Assembly (NCBI GenBank): GCA_902778205.1
Contig: CACYWX010000039.1
Span: forward strand, 3,298-16,983
Length of the DNA stretch: 13,686 bases
Reading direction: 5' to 3'
DNA from: an uncultured Ruminococcus sp.
GTDB taxonomy: Bacteria; Bacillota; Clostridia; Oscillospirales; CAG-272
Below, piece after piece: positions 6,766 to 13,686 of this stretch. Under the pieces are notes generated by a model. The model did not search any database. It had not been told where the DNA came from and saw only the letters and a program-made list of their open reading frames with translations. How positions within the stretch are numbered: position 1 is the first letter of the stretch; every line of letters begins with the position of its first letter. Position numbers and translations under genes: made by a program.

Positions 6766-8067
6766 TTACAGGTTCTCGCCGTTCGCGCGGATGATCTCGG
6801 CATAATGCCGGCCGGAGTCCTTGACGGTGCGCTTCTGCGTTTCGTAATCCACGTGGATCAGGCCGAAGCGCGGAGCGTATCCCTCGCACCACTCGAAATT
6901 GTCCATGACGCTCCAGTGCTGATAGCCGAGGACCGGGATCCCCTCGTCCGCCGCCCGCTTCATGGAGCGGAGAAAGCCGTCGAGAAAAGCGATCCGCTCC
7001 GGGTCGTGACAGCCTCCGTCCGGGGAAACCGTATCGTTTGCCGCCATGCCGTTCTCCGTCACCAGCACCGGGAGGTGATACCGCTCCCAGTACTGCCGGA
7101 TGGTCCAATAGAGGCACCGCGGATCCACGGTCCAGCCGAGCGTGGTTTTCGGGTGGCCCTCCGCCTCGTATTTCTTCTTTTCGATCATGGGGTTCGACGG
7201 CTGATAGACGTTCACGCCGACGAAATCCAGCGGTTCGGACGCGGTTTTCAGATCCTCCTCCGAGAGGACGCGGCGCATCAGCTTCGACGGACGTCCGAGG
7301 CCGATGGGGTCCATGTAGAGGCTGTTGGAGCCCTCTCCGATCCGGTGCTCGAAGGAATAGTACGCGGCCTTTCCGAGATCCTCCTGCGATTGGGAGGCGG
7401 GGATGAAGGTGGTGGACGCCATGGCGATCCCGATCTTCGGCTCCTTTTTCGCCCGCTGCCGGATCATCTTCACGCATTTCCCGTGGGCCAGAAGGAAATG
7501 CCGGATGTGACGCGAGCGGAAGGAGAGGACGTCGTGCCGGAACGGGGCGTGGGATCCCGCGACATAGCCCAGCATGATGAAGCACTGGGGCTCATTGAAG
7601 GTCATCCACCAGCGCACCTCGTCCGAGAGGGCATCCACCACCGCTTCTGCGTACGCGAGATACCAGTCGACGATCTTCTTGTTCTTCCATCCGCCCTGCT
7701 TCTGCGCCCAGACGGGCAGATCCCAGTGGTAAAGCGTGCAGAGCGGCTCGATCCCGGCGTCCCGCAGCTCCCGGACCAGCTTCCGGTAGAAGTCCAGCCC
7801 CCGCGGGTTGATCTTCCCCTCCTCCGGCATGACCCGGCACATGCTGACGGAGAAGCGATAGCTGTTCAGTCCCAGCTCCTTCATGAGGGCCACGTCTTCC
7901 CTGTACCGGTGGCAGTGGTCGCAGGCGGTATGGCAGGTGTCGCCGTTTTTGATTCGCGCGCCGGCCACGTCCCAGATACTCGGGCATTTGCCGGCCTCGT
8001 CCCACGCCCCTTCGATCTGCGCCGCCGCAGATGCCGCTCCCCAGAGGAAATCCTTTGATAACGCCAT
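6766..8067 (-). CDS. GH1 family beta-glucosidase
   Basis: A 433-residue retaining glycosidase of family GH1, slightly shorter than usual. Start MALSKDFLWGAASAAAQIEGAW is the classic GH1 N-terminus. The acid/base is Glu159 in TFNEP and the nucleophile is Glu338 in VTENG. Glucose-site residues Gln17, His114, Asn158, Trp385, Glu392 and Trp393 (HWSVMDNFEW) are present; the Glu392-Trp393 pair is typical of enzymes acting on unphosphorylated sugars, not 6-phospho-glycosidases. The usual S-I-S-W stretch reads SVSM (Met76 for Trp), so substrate fit may differ. No signal peptide, so cytoplasmic. The start at 8067 is chosen because the family N-terminus begins there and a good promoter lies at 8105-8133, inside the longer reading frame; the ribosome site (GGGGCGGAG) is modest. 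It is the first gene of the operon and is divergent from tetR. Confidence 0.93.
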   Translation of the reverse strand: MALSKDFLWGAASAAAQIEGAWDEAGKCPSIWDVAGARIKNGDTCHTACDHCHRYREDVALMKELGLNSYRFSVSMCRVMPEEGKINPRGLDFYRKLVRELRDAGIEPLCTLYHWDLPVWAQKQGGWKNKKIVDWYLAYAEAVVDALSDEVRWWMTFNEPQCFIMLGYVAGSHAPFRHDVLSFRSRHIRHFLLAHGKCVKMIRQRAKKEPKIGIAMASTTFIPASQSQEDLGKAAYYSFEHRIGEGSNSLYMDPIGLGRPSKLMRRVLSEEDLKTASEPLDFVGVNVYQPSNPMIEKKKYEAEGHPKTTLGWTVDPRCLYWTIRQYWERYHLPVLVTENGMAANDTVSPDGGCHDPERIAFLDGFLRSMKRAADEGIPVLGYQHWSVMDNFEWCEGYAPRFGLIHVDYETQKRTVKDSGRHYAEIIRANGENL

Positions 8068-8096
8068 CGTCTCCGCCCCGCTTTTCTCAATTCTTT

Positions 8097-8127
8097 CGGG
8101 AAACAGTATAACGGGAAATCCGGGAAA
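8097..8127 (+). repeat. Three direct CGGGAAA repeats across the GH1 promoter
   Basis: CGGGAAA occurs at 8097-8103, 8112-8118 and 8121-8127, that is around the transcription start, just upstream of the -10 box and in the -10/-35 spacer of the minus-strand promoter. Spacings are 15 and 9 nt. These could be activator or repressor half-sites, or chance in a GC-rich region. Confidence 0.35.
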
Positions 8128-8133
8128 AAACAA
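8105..8133 (-). promoter_or_regulatory. Promoter of the GH1-transporter operon
   Basis: On the minus strand TTGTTT (8128-8133) and TATACT (8105-8110) are separated by exactly 17 nt, a good vegetative sigma-factor promoter. The predicted start is near 8098, giving a leader of about 30 nt before the ATG at 8067. Confidence 0.7.
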
Positions 8134-8162
8134 TCCGCAATCCGCACCGATCTGTTCCGAAC

Positions 8163-8188
8163 GCAACACAGAGGGCCGTCCGTGTTGC
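8163..8188. promoter_or_regulatory. Dyad GCAACAC-12-GTGTTGC, possible operator
   Basis: A perfect 7-bp inverted repeat with a 12-nt centre lies between the two divergent promoters, about 30 bp upstream of the GH1 -35 box. A second small dyad, GTTC-c-GAAC (8154-8162), abuts it. Followed by six T on the plus strand it resembles a terminator, but no plus-strand gene precedes it. Binding by the TetR protein is a reasonable but untested idea. Confidence 0.4.
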
Positions 8189-8217
8189 TTTTTTGCGCCG
8201 ATTCTCCGTTCCGCACA

Positions 8218-8231
8218 AATACGAATGTATT
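8218..8231. promoter_or_regulatory. Dyad AATAC-gaat-GTATT, possible operator
   Basis: A 5-bp perfect inverted repeat with a 4-nt centre, in an AT-rich stretch about 30 bp upstream of the tetR -35 box. The short palindromic form is usual for TetR-type operators. It competes with the dyad at 8163-8188 as operator candidate. Confidence 0.3.
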
Positions 8232-8261
8232 ATTTTGTCGATTCCGTCTATATAACGGCAA

Positions 8262-8290
8262 TTGATTCTTTATGCGACATGTGTTACAAT
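8262..8290 (+). promoter_or_regulatory. Promoter of the TetR-family gene
   Basis: TTGATT (8262-8267), 17-nt spacer, then TACAAT (8285-8290), with an upstream TGT giving an extended -10. Transcription would begin near 8297, about 23 nt before the ATG at 8320, leaving room for the GGAGG site at 8309-8313. Confidence 0.7.
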
Positions 8291-8319
8291 GCAGTCATCC
8301 CGAACGATGGAGGCGGATC

Positions 8320-8919
8320 ATGGAGAGAATCGAAAGAAAAGAAATGAGCCGGCGTCAGAGGATGACGATCCGGCTTCTGGAGGAGGCGTATCTGGAGCTG
8401 CTGGACGAAGGGGGCGAGGTCACGGTTGCCGCCCTCTGCGACCGCGCGGACGTGAACCGGACGACGTTTTACCGGTACTTCGACGATATGGAGGGATTTG
8501 CGGAGGAGATACGGTCCGCGCTGTTCTCGAAGTTCTTCTCCCTCCTGGACGGGATCGACGTCAATACGCCGTCCTTTTCCGCCGAGCTGTCCCGGAAAAA
8601 GATCGGGGACGCGCTGGAGATCACGGAGAAGAACGAAAGGCTCTGCCGGGTCCTTCTGCTGGACGGCTCCTCCGATCTGGCGGTGCGGTCCCTGGAGGAG
8701 CATCTGACGCTTCTGCGGGACACGGCCCGGGCCGGATGCGGGGAGGAAGAAGCCGATCTCTGCTACGCCGCGGTCTGCGGGGCCATCGCGCGGCTGTGGG
8801 TCAGGTGGATCGACGGAAGGTTCTCCGTTCCGAGGGAGAGGATGGTCCTTCTGATCGAGGGGATCCTTCTGCGGTTCTACGATCTTGTCGGGAGCGGGAT
8901 CCTGAAAAAGGCTGAGTAA
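8320..8919 (+). CDS. TetR/AcrR-family transcriptional regulator
   Basis: A 199-residue protein with an N-terminal helix-turn-helix (about 15-58). The recognition region VAALCDRADVNRTTFYRYF (36-54) is a textbook TetR signature. The rest is helical and probably holds the ligand pocket and dimer surface; it shows no family I can name. The start at 8320 is preferred because GGAGG lies 6 nt upstream and the promoter sits at 8262-8290; an earlier in-frame ATG at 8272 falls inside that promoter. It is the only plus-strand gene and is divergent from the GH1 operon, the usual arrangement for a local regulator. By inference it controls that operon in response to an imported glycoside or its aglycone and may control itself. 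It converges on the redox operon to its right. Confidence 0.92.
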   Translation: MERIERKEMSRRQRMTIRLLEEAYLELLDEGGEVTVAALCDRADVNRTTFYRYFDDMEGFAEEIRSALFSKFFSLLDGIDVNTPSFSAELSRKKIGDALEITEKNERLCRVLLLDGSSDLAVRSLEEHLTLLRDTARAGCGEEEADLCYAAVCGAIARLWVRWIDGRFSVPRERMVLLIEGILLRFYDLVGSGILKKAE

Positions 8920-8954
8920 AAATGGGACGGGGCGGAACTGCTTCCCGGTCTTTT
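8918..8954. terminator. Weak bidirectional terminator candidate between convergent genes
   Basis: The convergent gap after tetR holds an A5 tract, a GC-rich dyad and a TCTTTT tract. The dyad is GAC-G-GGG (8926-8932) against CCC-G-GTC (8944-8950), with one mismatch, or alternatively GGAA/TTCC (8934-8937 and 8942-8945). The A-stem-T order suits termination from both sides, but the stem is poor. The rest of the gap (to 9053) holds nothing I can support. Confidence 0.3.
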
Positions 8955-9053
8955 GCATGGGCAGGTCAGGAACGACGATCGCGGCGGATGGCCAATGCTC
9001 TGCTCTTTCCGCGGACTTCCGACAGCCGCCGAAGAAATCGGTGTTCCCCGAAT

Positions 9054-9977
9054 CTATCGCATCCACGATACAATCCCGTTCACCGCCAGCCCCGTGCAGA
9101 ACGCAAAGAGCATCACGAATGCGAGATAGAGCAGAAACCGCCGCGCGCCGAAGACGATTTTCAAGGCGCCCAGGTTGGTGATCTTCGTGGCCGGACCGGT
9201 GATCATGAAGGCCGCCGCGGACCCGAGACTCATGCCCTCGTCCAGCCAGGAGGCAATCAGCGGGATCGTTCCGCCGCCGCAGGCATAGAGGGGCACCCCC
9301 ACCGTAGCCGCCATGAGCACGCCCCAGGCCTCGTTCCCGCCGAAGACCCGCGTCATGAGCGACTCCGGCACATACCGCTGAAACACGGCCGACAGCGCGA
9401 TGCCGAGGAGAAACATGGGACCCGTGGCCTTGATATTCCGCCCGATGTTTTTGAGGAGCCGGACCAGGAGATTCGGGTGCGTGTCCCGGGACCTCGGCTC
9501 GTCGAAGCCGGTGAAGTCGAAGAAATCCCGGTCCCGATAAAAAATCCGCACGAGAAGGCCCGCCGCGATGCCGCAGAGGAAGCAGGAGACGATCCGGACG
9601 GTCAGAGCCGCAGGGCCGAGAGCCGCGGAGTAGACGATCAGCTGGGGATTGAGCAGGATCGACGTCATCATGAAGGCCGCCAGCCAGTCATCCCGCATCC
9701 CGCTCCGGCTCACCGACGCCGCCAGAGGGATCGTGCCGTACATGCAGAGGGGAGACGCGATCCCGAGGAGGGAGGCCGGAATCAGGCCGAGAACCCCGAA
9801 TTTCGAGCCGCTCATCCGCCGGAGCAGTCCGTGGATCCGGTCCTTCAGAAAGACGGAGACGCAGGACCCCAGCGCGATGCCGAGGACCCAGTAGAGGAAG
9901 ATCTGTCGCAGCTGGAGATCAAAGTAGTACCAGAGGTACACGGCCTCCCGGCGCAGAACGGAGAAAAGCTCACTCAT
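9054..9977 (-). CDS. YraQ/ArsP-like permease (DUF318-type)
   Basis: A 307-residue integral membrane protein, about 8 hydrophobic segments. It shows the two-fold internal repeat of the YraQ/ArsP permease group: PLCMYGTIPLAAS (76-88) with AAFMMTSILLNPQLI, and PLYACGGGTIPLIAS (229-243) with AAFMITGPATKITN. Each half carries a single Cys (Cys78 and Cys233) near the membrane-buried Pro-rich loop. Members of this family include organoarsenical exporters and many permeases of unknown substrate; the substrate here is unknown. The start at 9977 has no clear ribosome site and overlaps the end of the DUF362 gene by 8 nt (ATGAGTGA), so it is probably made by translational coupling. It is the last gene of the operon and so is expected to work with the redox proteins before it. 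Confidence 0.83.
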   Translation of the reverse strand: MSELFSVLRREAVYLWYYFDLQLRQIFLYWVLGIALGSCVSVFLKDRIHGLLRRMSGSKFGVLGLIPASLLGIASPLCMYGTIPLAASVSRSGMRDDWLAAFMMTSILLNPQLIVYSAALGPAALTVRIVSCFLCGIAAGLLVRIFYRDRDFFDFTGFDEPRSRDTHPNLLVRLLKNIGRNIKATGPMFLLGIALSAVFQRYVPESLMTRVFGGNEAWGVLMAATVGVPLYACGGGTIPLIASWLDEGMSLGSAAAFMITGPATKITNLGALKIVFGARRFLLYLAFVMLFAFCTGLAVNGIVSWMR

Positions 9978-11013
9978 CGATGCTTACCAGACGGTAGGTC
10001 CGGGAACCGAGGCCGATCTCCTCCGCGTGCTCCAGCGTGTGAAGGCCGTTCTGCCGCTCGATCCGCCTGATGAGGGACGCGCTATCCGGGGCCTGATAAA
10101 CCAGATCGACGCAGGCCTGATCCAGCGCGACGGGGTCTGTGGACGCCAGGATCCCGATGTCGTGCATGTCCGGCTCAGCGGGATTTCCGTCGCAGTCGCA
10201 GTCCACGGAGAGGCGGTTCATGACGTTGATATACACGATGTGCTCCGCGCCCACGTGATCCCGCACGCCCGTCACCATCTCACCCAGTGCCTCGAGCCAT
10301 GCGTCCTGATCGCCGTACCAGATGCTCCCGGAGGTCTTGGTCCCGGCGGTGTGGACGTAGACCTTCCCGGATGGCGAGGACATGCCGATGGCCACGTTCT
10401 TGATCGCTCCCCCGAAGCCCGCCATGGCGTGCCCCTTGAAGTGGGAGAGGATCAGCCAGTCCGTGTAGTTCTCCGCGTGACTGCCGACGATGGAGCGGGT
10501 CAGGCGTTTTCCTCCCGTCACGGGCCACTCGACCTCGCCGTCCTCGTCCAGAAGATCAAAGTCCGCGATGTCCAGAAATCCGTGATCCGCGGCGACCTGT
10601 TTATGCATGGCGGAGCTGGCGCGGGATCCTCCGTAGGCCGTGTTGCACTCCACAATGGTCCCGTCCACCTTTCGGACCAGATCCCCGATCAGCTCCGGGC
10701 GGAGGTAGTTGCTGGCGGGCGGCTCCCCGGTGGAGATCTTCACGGCCACCTTTCCCGCGGGCTCCCATCCGAGCGCATCGTACACCCGGACCAGTCCCTC
10801 GGCCGAGATGTCCGAGGTGAAATAAACCGCGGGGGCGTCCACGTCGGAAGTCTGACCGGCTGTCTGCGAAGAGGAGTCCTGTGCGGCGGATACGGTCGGC
10901 GCATTTCCTTTCTCTCCGTCCGATCCGGCTCCGGCACCCGTTCCGGCGCATCCGGCAAGGACCAGCGCCAGACCGAGGAGCAGAAGCCGCGCGAAACGAT
11001 TTGTCTTTTTCAT
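9970..11013 (-). CDS. DUF362-type lipoprotein lacking a ferredoxin segment
   Basis: A 347-residue lipoprotein. Residues 1-22 are a lipoprotein signal peptide with lipobox LAGC (Cys22), followed by a Gly/Ala/Ser/Thr/Asp-rich linker to about 60. The remainder matches DUF362: VAVKISTGEPPASNYLRPEL (89-108), TIVECNTAYGGSR, HFKGHAMAGFGGAIKN (191-206) and DIGILASTDPVALDQACVDLV. Many DUF362 proteins carry a CxxCxxC iron-sulfur ferredoxin segment after the FKGH block; here that place reads SIWYGDQDAWLEAL and has no cysteines. A DCDCD cluster (271-275) remains and could bind metal. It acts outside the membrane, anchored to it. The ribosome site AAGGAAG overlaps the stop of the fusion gene 7 nt upstream. 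Biochemical function of the family is not established. Confidence 0.85.
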   Translation of the reverse strand: MKKTNRFARLLLLGLALVLAGCAGTGAGAGSDGEKGNAPTVSAAQDSSSQTAGQTSDVDAPAVYFTSDISAEGLVRVYDALGWEPAGKVAVKISTGEPPASNYLRPELIGDLVRKVDGTIVECNTAYGGSRASSAMHKQVAADHGFLDIADFDLLDEDGEVEWPVTGGKRLTRSIVGSHAENYTDWLILSHFKGHAMAGFGGAIKNVAIGMSSPSGKVYVHTAGTKTSGSIWYGDQDAWLEALGEMVTGVRDHVGAEHIVYINVMNRLSVDCDCDGNPAEPDMHDIGILASTDPVALDQACVDLVYQAPDSASLIRRIERQNGLHTLEHAEEIGLGSRTYRLVSIDE

Positions 11014-11020
11014 GCCGTTC

Positions 11021-13171
<2,151 letters not shown>

Positions 13172-13190
13172 TGTTCCGTCCTCCCCGTAT

Positions 13191-13686
13191 TCAGTTCAGG
13201 CCTTCGATCCACGCCCGGAGATCGGCCTCCGACACACTCCCCGAAAACCGCTTCCCGTCCAGCCAGGTCCCGCTTCCGGCGCGCTCCGCCAGGTTCTGTC
13301 CGCTCCGGCCTATGCCGCTGGAGCCGGAGGTGCAGAAGGGGATCATCGTGATGCCGTCAAAATCATAGCTTTCCGCGAAGGTGTCCATGATCCTCGGCTC
13401 CTCTCCCCACCAGATGGGGAAGCCGATATAGAGCTTCGTGTATCCGCCCAGATCCACGGGATCGCTCCCGATGGCCGGACGGGCGTTTTTGTTGTTCTGC
13501 TCCTTCGTGGACCGGCTGTTCGAGTCGTTCCAGTTGAGGTCCGCAGAGGAATAGGGCTCCGCCGCCGTGATTTCATAGAGATCCGCCCCCTCGATGGCCG
13601 CGATCTTTTCCGCGACGCCGAGGGTCGTTCCGGTGGCGGAGAACACCACGACGAGGGTGGAGCCTGCCGCATCCGTGTTTTCGTCG
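13191..13686 (-). CDS. Flavodoxin, probably exported; 5' end lies beyond the window
   Basis: The last 164 residues of a flavodoxin (FMN-binding electron carrier). The visible part opens with DENTDAAGST, a hydrophilic linker, then LVVVFSATGTTLG, whose S-A-T-G-T-T loop is the FMN-phosphate site. Later come GADLYEIT, PYSSADLNWNDSNSRSTKEQ, LYIGFPIWWG and MIPFCTSGSSGIG, typical of the flavodoxin_4 group. The frame is open through the window edge, so the GTG inside the first strand is not the start. A D/E/T/A/G/S linker before the fold is what exported, lipid-anchored clostridial flavodoxins have, so a lipobox upstream is expected. It ends 19 nt before the fusion gene, is paralogous to that protein's C-terminal domain and is the first gene of the operon visible here. 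Confidence 0.87.
   Translation of the reverse strand, partial: DENTDAAGSTLVVVFSATGTTLGVAEKIAAIEGADLYEITAAEPYSSADLNWNDSNSRSTKEQNNKNARPAIGSDPVDLGGYTKLYIGFPIWWGEEPRIMDTFAESYDFDGITMIPFCTSGSSGIGRSGQNLAERAGSGTWLDGKRFSGSVSEADLRAWIEGLN

Noticed and set aside
5045..6805. A 586-codon plus-strand frame opposite the transporter
   Set aside because: The sequence is mostly Asp, His, Arg, Glu and Gly, the typical antisense image of membrane helices. The minus-strand frame has a clear GPH motif and ribosome site.
6722..7585. Upstream extension of the transporter frame to 7585
   Set aside because: It would overlap the GH1 gene almost entirely and reads as low-complexity Arg/Pro/Gly. The ATG at 6721 has a proper AAAGGAG site.
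8068..8169. Upstream start for the GH1 gene at 8169
   Set aside because: This extension contains the predicted promoter (8105-8133) and is not homologous to GH1 N-termini. MALSKDFLWG is the family start.
8163..8194. Intrinsic terminator on the plus strand (dyad followed by six T)
   Set aside because: No plus-strand gene precedes it. Its position between divergent promoters suits an operator better.
13191..13649. The flavodoxin as a complete 152-residue gene starting at the GTG at 13649
   Set aside because: The frame continues without a stop to the window edge and the first beta-strand of the fold begins before that GTG. The true start is outside the window.

Overview
The window is high-GC bacterial DNA, most likely from a Gram-positive anaerobe of the Clostridia, perhaps a gut or rumen member. 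Supporting signs are strong AGGAGG-type ribosome binding sites, a lipoprotein signal, a GPH-family sugar transporter beside cytoplasmic glycosidases, extracytoplasmic flavodoxin-like proteins next to a DUF362 protein, and a two-hairpin CCCCCTCATCCGGCC...CCACCTTCCCC repeat of a kind I recall from Oscillospirales-like genomes. The taxonomic call is an inference.

Left half (1-8067, minus strand): a glycoside-utilisation cluster. In transcription order it holds a GH1 beta-glucosidase (6766-8067), a GPH-family sugar/cation symporter (5042-6721), a 709-residue protein of unrecognised family that resembles an (alpha/alpha)-toroid carbohydrate-active enzyme (2880-5009), a 381-bp gap with two inverted copies of a 51-bp hairpin repeat and a likely internal promoter, a GH2 beta-galactosidase/beta-glucuronidase-type enzyme (192-2498), and the first 58 codons of a GH78 alpha-L-rhamnosidase that runs off the left edge. 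No enzyme in the set shows a signal peptide, so the logic is import of a small glycoside followed by intracellular cleavage. GH78 plus GH1 suggests rhamnose-capped plant glucosides as one possible substrate.

Middle (8068-8919): a divergent regulatory region. A good minus-strand promoter drives the GH1 operon and a good plus-strand promoter drives a TetR-family regulator, the only plus-strand gene. Several dyads between them are operator candidates.

Right half (9054-13686, minus strand): a second, tightly packed operon that converges on tetR. In transcription order it holds an exported-looking flavodoxin (cut by the right edge), a large membrane fusion protein, a DUF362-type lipoprotein without its ferredoxin segment, and a YraQ/ArsP-like permease. 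The fusion joins a DUF4405-like cytochrome b membrane domain with two HX13H pairs, an FGE/SUMF1-fold domain lacking the copper-binding cysteines, and a second flavodoxin domain. Gaps are 19 and 7 nt and the last two genes overlap by 8 nt. I read it as a possible transmembrane or cell-surface electron-transfer system of unknown substrate. It is the most novel part of the window.
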